Part shown: piece by piece, positions 1 through 8,041 of the stretch
Numbering within the stretch: position 1 is the first letter of the stretch
Layout of the letters: every line of letters starts with the position of its first letter
NCBI GenBank assembly: GCA_964458495.1
Contig: CAYWJB010000020.1
Span: 1-64,000, forward strand
Reading direction: 5' to 3'
DNA: 64,000 nt
Source of the DNA: JANWVO01 sp964458495
GTDB lineage: Bacteria; Acidobacteriota; Terriglobia; Bryobacterales; Bryobacteraceae
Made by a program: the position numbers and the translations under genes
Notes under the pieces: model-generated
Database searches by the model: none
Told to the model about the DNA's origin: nothing
What the model saw: the letters and a program-made list of their open reading frames with translations, nothing else

Positions 1-8
1 CACGCTGT

Positions 9-54
9 CAGAGCCGCGAGTGAAGCCGCCCGAAGGGCGGCGGGAACGAGCGGT
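9..54. repeat. Dispersed two-stem hairpin repeat, copy a
   Basis: The element reads CAGAGCCGCGA, then an inner stem GCCGCCC/GGGCGGC (25-31 and 35-41) around a GAA loop, then GAACGAGCGGT. CCGC at 14-17 can pair with GCGG at 50-53 to form an outer stem. The end motifs are the same as in the seven copies between 32.05 and 32.95 kb, but the inner stem sequence differs, so this is a family member and not a simple duplicate. It lies at the window edge with no gene called around it. Confidence 0.7.
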
Positions 55-165
55 CCACCCGTGGCGTCTGGATCGCGAACAGCCACCGACAGATCGCTCA
101 CTCCCGGGTGGACACACACCGCGCTCATCCGGGTGGCTCAGGGCAGAACTGGGAAAAGAGGGAAA

Positions 166-915
166 TTACGCGACAGGCTTCTTCGAGCGCCGGCGGCGCC
201 ATGCGACAAGAGCCAGCCCGACTCCCGCAGTAGCCATGGTGACCCACCCGCCCGGTTCGGGGGTGACGTAGGCTTCCGTCAATTGCAGGCGGAAGCCGGC
301 CCATGTATCGGGGGTGTTGGGCAAAATGAAGGCGAGTTTATAGGTGGCCCCTGGCTGCACCCATGCGGAAAGCTGGAATCCGGCAGGAGAAAGAGGCCCT
401 GCGGTGCCGCTGAGCGAACCAGTGAAAGCGACACTATTGTCGTCCTTCAGCAGGTAGAAGTTGTTCCCCGAAACTCCCTGGTCTGCCCAAACCGTCCCGG
501 ACATCACCAACCACCACTGCGGCCAGTTAGGTGGATCCTGCATCGCTGGAATTGTGAACGTCGTAACGGCGATATACGAGGTGCCGGGGACCGTGGCCAA
601 GTGGCCGCCATTCGCTCGGTTTGAAGTGGGACTGATCCAGACGGATGAAGTGCTGTTGGCAGCCCAAGTGCCATTGTTCAGCGGCTGCCTGTTGGCTGTG
701 AAAACCCAAGCTCCCTCCGGAGTGCCGCTGAGCGCGGACAAGCCAGTGCCCGAATAAAAGGTCCAGTTGCCATCTGACGTGTTATCTGCTGTGAGCAGGG
801 TTCCACTGGAGCTGAATCCGGTGCCGTAGGCGGTTACCGGGATGGTAATCCCCCACCCGGCTGTGCCCAAGCCGGCCATCGCCGCAACGATCCATGCCAC
901 TCTCTGGATCCTCAA
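166..915 (-). CDS. PEP-CTERM sorting domain protein, exported
   Basis: This is an exported protein of about 249 residues that I expect to be anchored and processed by an exosortase-type system. The N-terminus is a hydrophobic signal segment (about residues 4-22). The C-terminus has the tripartite PEP-CTERM signature: TPEP, a roughly 17-residue hydrophobic helix and an Arg-rich tail (RRRRSKK). The region between is rich in Ser, Thr, Gly, Asn and Trp, as in many extracellular members, and has no catalytic motif I recognise. I chose the TTG start at 915 because GGAGG lies 7 bases upstream and the signal peptide begins directly there; the frame stays open further upstream. The partner exosortase is not in this window. 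It is transcribed on its own, in the same direction as the flagellar operon upstream. Confidence 0.75.
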   Translation of the reverse strand: MRIQRVAWIVAAMAGLGTAGWGITIPVTAYGTGFSSSGTLLTADNTSDGNWTFYSGTGLSALSGTPEGAWVFTANRQPLNNGTWAANSTSSVWISPTSNRANGGHLATVPGTSYIAVTTFTIPAMQDPPNWPQWWLVMSGTVWADQGVSGNNFYLLKDDNSVAFTGSLSGTAGPLSPAGFQLSAWVQPGATYKLAFILPNTPDTWAGFRLQLTEAYVTPEPGGWVTMATAGVGLALVAWRRRRSKKPVA

Positions 916-958
916 ACCTGTACCTCCCCACACCAGCCTTTCACAGGCTAGTGTACAC

Positions 959-987
959 AGAATACATGGGATACGCGGACCGCGCAA
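959..987 (-). promoter_or_regulatory. Possible sigma-70 type promoter for the PEP-CTERM gene
   Basis: On the minus strand TTGCGC (987-982) and TATTCT (964-959) are separated by 17 bases, which would give a leader of about 37 bases before the TTG start. The match is moderate and rests on sequence alone. Confidence 0.35.
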
Positions 988-1435
988 GACCCATGGCAGG
1001 ATTTTTCTGTAGTACTAACCGGCAGTCGGTGCTATCCCTGCTCCCGGCTATACGCCACCCCCCGCACCGCCAGGAACGCCTCCTGCGGGAGATCCATCCG
1101 CCCAACGCGGTTCAAACGTAGTTGCCCTTTGTTTCCCCCGGCAGCTCGCGCTGGCGTGTGACGCCGCCGGATCCCTCGGCGAGCCCTGTTTTCCGCGGCG
1201 CGTCGGATCACCCCGTCGAAATCAGGGGGCGGAACGTCAACCGGTGCCCTGTACCCTGTGGAACGCCGGGATGTTGCGTCGAGCTTCTCCGCCCTCGTGC
1301 AAATGTCCGCGGTTCGGAACCTGGCGAGGCCAGGGGCGGGACTCCGAATTCCCCGATCGCCGCCACAGGGCCGGTCTTTCCCGCCCTGCGGCCGGGAGCG
1401 CGTCCCGGGCGCAGGCGCCCGGTGGAATGCGCCGG
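988..1435. other. Intergenic region between fliN-like and PEP-CTERM genes
   Basis: No gene is supported here. It contains GC-rich dyads just past the 3' end of the flagellar operon: CCGGGCGC/GCGCCCGG at 1405-1422, and a larger imperfect one at about 1359-1394. Neither is followed by a clear T-run, so termination is possible but unproven. Short open frames in this stretch look like chance frames in GC-rich DNA. Confidence 0.4.
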
Positions 1436-2242
1436 TCAGAACAGCGTGCGCAGGCGCTCCTCGCGGCTGACGATCTGCTGGATGCGGACGCCATAATTGC
1501 CTTCGATCACGACGACCTCGCCGCGGGCGATGACGCAGTTGTTGACGATCACCTCGACCGGCTCAATGATGCTGCGGTTCAGTTCGACGATGCTGCCGCT
1601 GGTGAGCTTGATGGCGTCCTTCAGCTTGAGCTGCGTGCGGCCGAAGGTCACGCCGACCGGAAGTTCGACCTCCATCAGGAGATCGAGCATCGGACGGCGC
1701 GAGGCGGCCGCCTCCGCTCCGCCGCCCTCCGGCGGCGGCGCTCCGGCGGCTTCGGCCCCGGGCGGCGCCTCGAGGAACAGGCCCGGGCTGGCCGCCACCC
1801 ACGCGCGGCCGAGCTTGCCCTCCGCGCCAGCCACCTCCACGGTGGCCCATTCCGGAGGCGCGTGCGGCAATTCGCCCGCGGCGGGCTCCTCCCACTCGAC
1901 CTCGCGGCCCAGCCGCTGGCCCAGCGCCACGGCCAGCTGGCCGAGTGACTGCTGGGCGGCCTCGAGAAACGCGTCGCGGATCTCGGCCTCCCCGGCCTCG
2001 GGCAGCCCTGCGGCGCGGAGCACGGCGCGGCCGGCCCCCTGCCAGAGGGCGGGCCCGGCGGCCAGCCACAGCACGGCATCGGGCGAGCCGCGCAGCCTCC
2101 GGACCACGCGGTGCGCTTCGGGCGGCGGGACGCCGGGCTCGGCCTCCAGCCAGACGGCCTGCACCGGCTCGCCGGTCATCGAACTCAGGGCGGGGCCGAA
2201 CTGCCGCGCCCACTCCCCTGCCAGCCATCCCGAGACTTTCAT
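1436..2242 (-). CDS. fliN: FliN-like flagellar motor switch protein with long N-terminal extension
   Basis: This predicted C-ring protein has 268 residues. Residues of about 190-265 form a typical SpoA/FliN domain (LKLKDAIKLTSGSIVELNR, then a VNNCVIARGEVVVIEGNYGVRI-like strand pattern). The first 180 residues are unusual for FliN, which is normally 80-150 residues long. They include a region around 95-120 that resembles CheC/CheX-type helices, so a FliY-like architecture is possible, and they end in a Pro/Ala/Gly-rich linker. It is the last gene of the minus-strand flagellar operon and follows fliA. A second, short canonical FliN lies at 10437-10685, so this genome has two SpoA proteins in one operon. 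The ATG start at 2242 overlaps the stop of a short bridging frame. Confidence 0.85.
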   Translation of the reverse strand: MKVSGWLAGEWARQFGPALSSMTGEPVQAVWLEAEPGVPPPEAHRVVRRLRGSPDAVLWLAAGPALWQGAGRAVLRAAGLPEAGEAEIRDAFLEAAQQSLGQLAVALGQRLGREVEWEEPAAGELPHAPPEWATVEVAGAEGKLGRAWVAASPGLFLEAPPGAEAAGAPPPEGGGAEAAASRRPMLDLLMEVELPVGVTFGRTQLKLKDAIKLTSGSIVELNRSIIEPVEVIVNNCVIARGEVVVIEGNYGVRIQQIVSREERLRTLF

Positions 2243-2334
2243 GCCGGATTCCTCCTTGCGAACGCCAGGTGATGGAAGCCCCGGCGGCGGCCGGAGCCCT
2301 GTTGCGGTGCCAAGGGCGGGCGGCGGGCGTTCAC
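2239..2334 (-). CDS. Candidate bridging small ORF between fliA and fliN-like (31 aa)
   Basis: A GTG at 2334 overlaps the fliA stop (GTGA), and the frame ends in a TGA that overlaps the fliN-like ATG (ATGA). An AGGAGG-like sequence near its end also serves as the ribosome site for the downstream gene. The 31-residue product is Arg/Pro/Gly-rich with no recognised domain. It may only couple translation between neighbours. It could equally be chance in GC-rich DNA, but four other gaps in the operon show the same layout. Confidence 0.3.
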   Translation of the reverse strand: MNARRPPLAPQQGSGRRRGFHHLAFARRNPA

Positions 2335-3089
2335 GGAAGGCCGCCTCCCCTTTCGCTCGGCCAGCGCTTCCTCAGGAAGGCCCGCAGCCGGATGATGGCC
2401 TGCGTCTTCAATTGCGAGACGCGGGACTCGTGTAGCCTGACGATGCGGGCGATCTCGCGCAGGGTGAGCTCTTCCTGGTAGTAGAGTCCGAGCACGGTGC
2501 GCTCGATGTAGGGCATCCGGGAGATGGCCGTCTTCAACAGCCGGTGCAGCTCCTTGCGTTCGAGCACGCGCGAGGGCCAGTCCTCCTCGTTGTCGGCGAC
2601 AAAGCGCAGCAGGTCGCGGCTGCCGTCCTCGCCCGCGCCGGAATCGAGGCTCCCCAGGTGGAGGCCGTGCGACTCGGCCAGCCACTCACGGTACTCCTCC
2701 AGCTCGAGGCCGAGTTCGGCGGCGATCTCCTCTTCGGTGGGGGCCCGCTTCAGGCGCTGCTCGAGCGCGGCCACGGCCTGCTCGATCTGCCGGCTGCGGC
2801 GGCGCTGCTGCCGGGGCGCCCAGTCGAGTCCGCGCAGGCTGTCGAGAATCGCCCCCCGGATCTTGTACTCGGCGTAGGTCTTGAGCTTGACGTTCTGCTC
2901 CGGGCGGTAGCGGTCGATGGCCGCGATGAGTCCGAGGATGCCGGTGGAGACGAGGTCCTCCAGCTGCACGCTCTCCGGAAGCCGCTCGTGGATCCGGCGG
3001 GCGATGAGGCGCACCTGGGGCAGGTGCTCCAGGATGAGCCGCTCGCGCTCCTCGGCGCTCAACGCCGCCGTGCTTTCATACGGATTCAT
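2331..3089 (-). CDS. fliA: Flagellar RNA polymerase sigma factor FliA (sigma-28)
   Basis: This is a sigma-70 family group 3 factor of 252 residues that should direct transcription of late flagellar genes. Region 2 lies at about residues 20-90 (EDLVSTGILGLIAAIDRY, then the LKTYAEYKIRGAILDSLR stretch typical of FliA). Region 3 lies at about 95-150. Region 4, with its helix-turn-helix (LREIARIVRLHESRVSQL), lies at about 195-235. Length and motifs fit the family. It sits between flhF and the extended fliN, as in many flagellar clusters. No anti-sigma FlgM was seen in the window. Confidence 0.95.
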   Translation of the reverse strand: MNPYESTAALSAEERERLILEHLPQVRLIARRIHERLPESVQLEDLVSTGILGLIAAIDRYRPEQNVKLKTYAEYKIRGAILDSLRGLDWAPRQQRRRSRQIEQAVAALEQRLKRAPTEEEIAAELGLELEEYREWLAESHGLHLGSLDSGAGEDGSRDLLRFVADNEEDWPSRVLERKELHRLLKTAISRMPYIERTVLGLYYQEELTLREIARIVRLHESRVSQLKTQAIIRLRAFLRKRWPSERGGGLP

Positions 3090-3168
3090 GATCGAGACTT
3101 CCTCCGGTCATCCGGCCCGCTCGTCTTCGCGCCGCCTCTGCCGGTGCGCGGCTCGCCCCGCCGTTCAT
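3076..3168 (-). CDS. Candidate bridging small ORF between flhF and fliA (30 aa)
   Basis: An ATG at 3168 overlaps the flhF stop in ATGA fashion, and the 30-residue frame runs 14 bases into fliA. It carries GGAGGA about 10 bases before the fliA ATG. There is no recognised domain. A ParA-like FlhG often follows flhF, but this is far too short and shows no similarity to it. It is listed because the arrangement repeats across the operon; a non-coding spacer is equally possible. Confidence 0.25.
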   Translation of the reverse strand: MNGGASRAPAEAARRRAGRMTGGSLDHESV

Positions 3169-4289
3169 GGCCTTCCTCCCGCGGCTGCGGTCCGGGCCGG
3201 TTCGGGCGCAAGGGCGGCCTCCAGCCGGGCCAGGGATGCAGGCTCGAGATCTTCCGGAATCCTCTGCCCCGTGGAGAAGTACGACACCGGAAGGCCGGAT
3301 TCGATGGCCGCGGCCACCCACCCGCCGCAGCTGCCGGTTTCACCGAGCCGGGTAAATAACAGGGCGCGAGGCTCGAACCGCGCCCACCACCCGGCGGCCG
3401 CAACCAGGTCCCGCGAGCGCCAGGTGGCGGGAAGCACGAGATGCGTCTCAAGATCCGGCGCCGCCGTCAACAGCCTCGCCCACTCGTCGGCCCAGTCGGC
3501 TTCCATGCGGCTGAAGCCGGGCGTGTCGATCAGGATGAGGTCCCGGTTGGCATGCTCTGCCACCGCCTGCCGCAACATGGCCGGGGTCTCGGCCAGGGCG
3601 AAGGGCAGGCCAAGGATGGCCGCATAGGTGCGCAGCTGTTCGGAGGCGGCCACGCGGTGGCTGTCTGTCGAGACAATGGCGACCGGCCGGCGCCGCGCCA
3701 GGCCCTCCCGCATGGCCAGCTTCACCAGGGCCGACGTCTTGCCCGCGCCCGGAGGACCGGCCAGCGCGATCACGGCCGGGCGGCCGCCCCCGCCAAGCGC
3801 CCCCGCGAAGGTGATCCGGGCTGACAGCTCTTCAACAAGGCAGGCGCGAAGGCTCGCCGGGCGGCCGCCCGTTTCACCGGCAGCCGACATCCGCTCCCTC
3901 GAGGCGATGACCAGGCGGCGGGCCAGCCCGGGAGGAAAGTCCAGAGCCGCCAGCTCCGCCTGCAGGACGGCCGCGCCGGGAAAGGGGTCCATCCCGCCCG
4001 CCCCGCCGGCCAGAGCTTCCAGCAGGTTCTCCAAACGGCCGAGCCGCCCCGAGAGATCCTCCCAGCACGGCGGGGAACTGTTCTGCTGTGCGGCAGAAGG
4101 GGCCTTCGGCCCCGGGCCGGCCGGCGTCTCGTCGAGTTCGCATACCACGCGGTAGCCCTCCGCCGTCCCGTCCTGGATAAGGGCCGGACCCGCGTCCACC
4201 AGCAGCGCCTCCGGCCCGAGCTCCTTCCGGGCCTGAGCCAGAGCCGCCTCGAGGGTGGCGGAGAAATAAACCTTGGTTTGGCGGCTCAC
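3165..4289 (-). CDS. flhF: Flagellar biosynthesis SRP-type GTPase FlhF
   Basis: FlhF belongs to the SRP GTPase family and helps position and number flagella at the membrane. The product has about 374 residues. The N-terminal B-domain begins with a KVYFSATLEAALAQARKELG motif, the family hallmark. The NG domain has the P-loop GPPGAGKT (178-185), STDSHR (207-212) and DTPG (255-258). The G4 motif reads TRLGET (313-318) where SRP GTPases have TKLD, so the guanine-reading Asp appears replaced by Gly. I chose the GTG start at 4289 because it begins right at the conserved N-terminus with GGAGGG upstream. Upstream codons would add unrelated sequence. No flhG follows. Confidence 0.88.
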   Translation of the reverse strand: MSRQTKVYFSATLEAALAQARKELGPEALLVDAGPALIQDGTAEGYRVVCELDETPAGPGPKAPSAAQQNSSPPCWEDLSGRLGRLENLLEALAGGAGGMDPFPGAAVLQAELAALDFPPGLARRLVIASRERMSAAGETGGRPASLRACLVEELSARITFAGALGGGGRPAVIALAGPPGAGKTSALVKLAMREGLARRRPVAIVSTDSHRVAASEQLRTYAAILGLPFALAETPAMLRQAVAEHANRDLILIDTPGFSRMEADWADEWARLLTAAPDLETHLVLPATWRSRDLVAAAGWWARFEPRALLFTRLGETGSCGGWVAAAIESGLPVSYFSTGQRIPEDLEPASLARLEAALAPEPARTAAAGGRP

Positions 4290-4498
4290 GGCTGCGGCAT
4301 CCCTCCTTCGTATAAGTGCGCTCCTGCGGCCATCCGTCTCTCGCCGCCGCAGGCGGGCTGCGCACGGAAACAGGCGGCTGCGCCCAGCGGGCCGAGGCGA
4401 AGCCGGGCCCGGCCCCGGAGGATGCGAAAGCGGCATGCAGGCGGCGCCGCCTGGGCGTGGGTGGGAGGCGCGGCCGGGATCTGCCCGGGGACTCTCAT
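4286..4498 (-). CDS. Candidate bridging small ORF between flhA and flhF (70 aa)
   Basis: The frame starts with an ATG that overlaps the flhA stop (ATGA, 4495-4498) and stops in a TGA that overlaps the flhF GTG (GTGA, 4286-4289), so it fills the 205-base gap exactly. The product is Arg/Ala/Pro-rich with no domain I recognise. Its last codons carry the GAAGGAGGG ribosome site for flhF. Translational coupling is a plausible role. Whether a stable peptide is made is unknown. Confidence 0.33.
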   Translation of the reverse strand: MRVPGQIPAAPPTHAQAAPPACRFRILRGRARLRLGPLGAAACFRAQPACGGERRMAAGAHLYEGGMPQP

Positions 4499-6654
4499 TC
4501 GGCCCCTCCCTTCAGCACGCCCAGGGAGACCACCCGCAGCCCGGGCGGAATTTCTCCGTGGCTGAGGACGGTGATGTGCGGAGCATTGGCCTCGAGGATC
4601 TGCCGGACAAAGAAGCGGGCGCCGGCCGAGGTCAGCAGCGTGCAGCCTCCGGGCGCCTGGGCAGCCGCTCGGGCCGCCGCTGCAAGCAGCTCGGAGACCT
4701 TTTGCGGATGCAGATTCACGTGCGAGGCATGCTCGCCGTGCTGCACGGCGTCTTCAATGCTCTTCTCCAGACCGGCTTCGAGGAGGAACACCGGCAGCTG
4801 GCCGTCGCGGTCGAGCAGGGGCCGCACCAGCGTGCGCCGCATAGCCTGCCGCACGTATTCGGTGAGCAGGACCGGGTTGCGGGTCACCAGGGCGGCCTCG
4901 CCGAGGGCCTCGAGGATGGTGACGCCGTCGCGGATCGGAACGCGCTCCCGAAGCAGGTTCTGGAGGACCTTCTGCACGGCAGGCAGAGGCAGGAGCTTCG
5001 GCGAGAGGTCCTCGACGAGCTTGGGCTGCTCCTCGGCCACGCGGTCGAGGAATTTCTTGGCATCCTGACGGGAGAAGATCTCATGGCAATGGCGGCGGAT
5101 GAGTTCGGACAGATGGGTTCCGAGCACGCTGACCGGATCGACGACCGTGCAGCCGGCCGAGCGGGCGCGGTCTGCCTGTTCGGCCGGGATCCAGACCGCC
5201 TCGAGGCCGAAGGCCGGCTCGCGGGCCGGCGTGCCGGCCACCGGACAGGCGCCCCCGGCCGGGGGGATGGCCAGATCGCACCCCGCGGGCAGTTCGAAGC
5301 GCCCGATCTCGGCGCCCTTGAGGAGGATCACGTATTCGCGCACCTTGAGCGAGAGGTTGTCGGTGACCCGGACGGCCGGCAGAAGGTAACCCAGCTCGGC
5401 GGCAAGCTGGCGGCGGATGCCGCCGATGCGCCGCAGCAGAGGAGAGCTTTCCGCGCCCTCGACCAGCTTGAGCAGCCCGAGGCCCACCTCGACGGCCAGC
5501 GGCTCGACGCGCATGAGCGCTTCCAGGTTCTCGCGCGCCGGCGCCGCCGGCGGCCGGGCCGCCGACTCGGCCTGCGCCCCCTTGCGCCGGCGCATCCGCT
5601 GTCCGGCTGCACCGAGACCGGCGGCCAGGACCAGGAACGGCAGCTTGGGCAGGCCCGGCACGGCGGACATCAGAAACAGTGCGCCGCAGGCCAGCCACAG
5701 CGGCTGCCACGCGCCGAACACCTGGCGCTGGAAGTCCTCCGCCATGTCGCGGTCCGAGCTGGCGCGCGTGACGATCAGGCCGCCGGAGATCGAGATCATC
5801 AGGGCGGGGATGACCGTCACCAGGCCGTCGCCGATCGTGAGCACGGTGTAGGTGGCGAGAGCGCGGCCGAGTTCCATGCCGTGCTGGAGCACGCCGATGA
5901 GGAAGCCGGCCACGATGTTGATGGCCGTGATCAGCAGGCTGGCGACGGCGTCGCGCTGGGTGAAGCGCGTGGCGCCATCCATGGCGCCGTAGAATTCGGC
6001 CTCGGCCGACAGGGCCTTTCGCCGCGCCTTGGCCTCGATCTCGTTGATCAGGCCTGCGTTGAGGTCGGCGTCGATCGACATCTGCTTGCCGGGCAGGGCG
6101 TCGAGGGTGAAGCGGGCGGTGACCTCGCTGATGCGCACCGCGCCGTGGTTGATGACGACGTATTGGATCGCGATGAGAACGAGAAAGACGACGAAGCCGA
6201 TGACGAAATTCCCGCCGACGACGAACTGTCCGAAGGACTCGATCACCTGGCCGGCGGCGGCCGTTCCGCGGCTTCCTTCGAGCAGGATGAGCCGGGAGGA
6301 AGAGACATTGAGCGCCAGACGGAACAGCGTCATCAGCAGCAGAGTGGTCGGGAAGACGCTGAAGTCGGCCGGCCTGCGGATGTAGATCGAGACCAGCAGG
6401 ATCACCGTCGACAGGGCGATGTTGGCGCTGATGAGCAGGTCCAGCATCCACGGCGGCAGCGGGACGACCATCGCCAGAAGGATGCCGAGCACGCCGAGCG
6501 GAACGGCGGCCGCGGGGCTGGCCGGCAAGCGCCAGGGGCGCGGCGCGCGCGCGCCGGGCGCGGCGCGGCCCGCGTCGGCCTGCCGGGGGCGCGACTCCGC
6601 CCCGGGAGAAAGCCCGCCCGCCACGGGTGTCACGACCGGCGCCGTTGAGGTCAT
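4495..6654 (-). CDS. flhA: Flagellar type III export gate protein FlhA
   Basis: FlhA forms the nonameric export gate in the cytoplasmic membrane and docks substrate-chaperone complexes through its cytoplasmic domain. The 719 residues match the family. A Pro/Arg-rich N-terminal tail of about 45 residues is followed by about eight membrane segments up to roughly residue 330. The conserved FHIPEP-type stretch is visible (RPADFSVFPTTLLLMTLFRL). A cytoplasmic domain fills the rest. It is part of the contiguous minus-strand export cluster, between flhB and flhF. Confidence 0.96.
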   Translation of the reverse strand: MTSTAPVVTPVAGGLSPGAESRPRQADAGRAAPGARAPRPWRLPASPAAAVPLGVLGILLAMVVPLPPWMLDLLISANIALSTVILLVSIYIRRPADFSVFPTTLLLMTLFRLALNVSSSRLILLEGSRGTAAAGQVIESFGQFVVGGNFVIGFVVFLVLIAIQYVVINHGAVRISEVTARFTLDALPGKQMSIDADLNAGLINEIEAKARRKALSAEAEFYGAMDGATRFTQRDAVASLLITAINIVAGFLIGVLQHGMELGRALATYTVLTIGDGLVTVIPALMISISGGLIVTRASSDRDMAEDFQRQVFGAWQPLWLACGALFLMSAVPGLPKLPFLVLAAGLGAAGQRMRRRKGAQAESAARPPAAPARENLEALMRVEPLAVEVGLGLLKLVEGAESSPLLRRIGGIRRQLAAELGYLLPAVRVTDNLSLKVREYVILLKGAEIGRFELPAGCDLAIPPAGGACPVAGTPAREPAFGLEAVWIPAEQADRARSAGCTVVDPVSVLGTHLSELIRRHCHEIFSRQDAKKFLDRVAEEQPKLVEDLSPKLLPLPAVQKVLQNLLRERVPIRDGVTILEALGEAALVTRNPVLLTEYVRQAMRRTLVRPLLDRDGQLPVFLLEAGLEKSIEDAVQHGEHASHVNLHPQKVSELLAAAARAAAQAPGGCTLLTSAGARFFVRQILEANAPHITVLSHGEIPPGLRVVSLGVLKGGAE

Positions 6655-6959
6655 CTCCGGTGGCTCCTGTGGGTCTGCATGGTTCCTCTCCCGGCGGTTG
6701 GGCGGCCAGCGGCGATGTCATGCCATCGGCGGCGCGAAGGCTCCCGGACGTCGCCGCGGCCCGGTTCATCCTTGCCGGTCCGGCGCTCCACTGCGCCGCA
6801 GGCTGGAATCCCGCCTTCTGCCGGAGGTGCTGGCCGGTAGCGATTGCCGGCCCTGTTCCGGTCCCCTTGTGCAGCCGCGAGCCTGACGCGGTCTTGCCTG
6901 CGGCCCGGCCCTCTTCCGGACGCGCCGGACGACATCCGGATCGCCGCGGCGGCCGTCAT
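6651..6959 (-). CDS. Candidate bridging small ORF between flhB and flhA (102 aa)
   Basis: The ATG overlaps the flhB stop (ATGA, 6956-6959) and the TGA overlaps the flhA ATG (ATGA, 6651-6654), filling an unusually long 301-base gap. The product is basic (rich in Arg and Gly) with no recognised domain or membrane segment. Base use is more irregular than in the neighbouring genes. It could be a coupling ORF, a fast-evolving small gene or a fortuitous frame. The double overlap is the main support. Confidence 0.35.
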   Translation of the reverse strand: MTAAAAIRMSSGASGRGPGRRQDRVRLAAAQGDRNRAGNRYRPAPPAEGGIPACGAVERRTGKDEPGRGDVREPSRRRWHDIAAGRPTAGRGTMQTHRSHRR

Positions 6960-8038
6960 GCGCCCCTCTCCCGCGGCGGCCTCCCCGCCGGCCCGTGCAT
7001 CAGGCGGTAGACGTAGGCGAGTACTTCGGCCACGGCCCGGTACAGTCCGGCCGGGATCTCCTGGCCAACCTCGACCTGCTGGTAAAGGGCGCGCGCCAGA
7101 GGCGGGTTTTCGACCACCGGCACATGGTGTTCAAGCGCCTTGTCGCGGATGCGCAGCGCCAGCCAGTTCTTGCCCTTGGCCACCACCCTCGGCGCCGGCA
7201 TCGCGTGCTGGTCGTAGCGGAGCGCGACGGCGTAGTGGGTAGGGTTGACGATAACGGCAGTGGCCTTGGGCACCTCGGCCATCATGCGCCGGCGCAACAG
7301 CTCGCGCCGCAGGCGGCGGATGCGGGCCTTGACCTCCGGACTGCCCTCGCTTTGCCGGTGCTCCTCGCGCACCTCCTGGCGAGTCATGCGCAGGTCGGCG
7401 AAGTAGCGCCGGCGCTGCCGGAGCAGGTCGGCCGCGCCCCAGGCCAGCAGGATCAGCGCGCCCTTCCAGAGCAGCCCGCCGGCGGCATCGCCCACCAAGG
7501 CCGCGCCCCTCTCCAGAGGCAGCAGGGGCAGGCGGAGGAATTCGCTCCACCGGCCCGCCACGGCCCACCACAACGCCGCCAGCAGCAGGGGCAGCAACAG
7601 CACGGCCGCCAGGAGGCTGTCGCGGTTCCTGCGCGGCAGGTCGCGGAGGTTGTTGACCGGGTTCAGGCGCCCAAAGTCCGGCGCGGCCTTGGCCGGAACG
7701 AAGCCGAAACCGGTGACCCCAAGGTGAACCAGCAGGCCGAGTGCGGAGATGGCTGTGCCGGCGGCGAGAAGCCAGGCCGCCTCCGTTGGCAGCGCAGCCT
7801 CGCCGAACAGCCGGGCGACATCAATCGAGTCCCGTTTCTGGAACGCCGCTGCCAGCGCCCTGCGGAAGCTGCCGGCGGCAGCCGGGAACCACACCCCTGC
7901 GGCATTGAGCAGCGCCGCCCAGGCGAGGAATTGGACAGCGAAGACGAACTCGCGGCTGGATGGAAAGCGGCCCTCCTGCCGGGCCTTGCGGATCCGTTGG
8001 GGCGTCGGCGCCTCGGTTCGCTGTCCTCTGTCCGCCAT
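6956..8038 (-). CDS. flhB: Flagellar export switch protein FlhB
   Basis: FlhB is the membrane export-gate component that switches substrate class from hook to filament after autocleavage. The 360 residues carry a polar N-terminus (RTEAPTPQRIRKARQEG), four membrane segments between about residues 30 and 210, and a cytoplasmic domain with the autocleavage motif NPTH at 265-268, so processing should be intact. The C-terminus has the usual PVVENPPLARALY motif. It starts 3 bases after the fliR stop. Confidence 0.96.
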   Translation of the reverse strand: MADRGQRTEAPTPQRIRKARQEGRFPSSREFVFAVQFLAWAALLNAAGVWFPAAAGSFRRALAAAFQKRDSIDVARLFGEAALPTEAAWLLAAGTAISALGLLVHLGVTGFGFVPAKAAPDFGRLNPVNNLRDLPRRNRDSLLAAVLLLPLLLAALWWAVAGRWSEFLRLPLLPLERGAALVGDAAGGLLWKGALILLAWGAADLLRQRRRYFADLRMTRQEVREEHRQSEGSPEVKARIRRLRRELLRRRMMAEVPKATAVIVNPTHYAVALRYDQHAMPAPRVVAKGKNWLALRIRDKALEHHVPVVENPPLARALYQQVEVGQEIPAGLYRAVAEVLAYVYRLMHGPAGRPPRERGA

Positions 8039-8041
8039 GGC

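Noticed and set aside
1040..1135. A GGTTCAAACG sequence that resembles a tRNA T-loop
   Set aside because: Flanking bases do not form the T stem or an acceptor stem, and no cloverleaf can be drawn.
4273..6648. A 791-codon open frame on the plus strand opposite flhA
   Set aside because: It is antisense to a clear FlhA and rich in Asp, Gly, Arg and Gln, as expected for the complement of a GC-rich gene.
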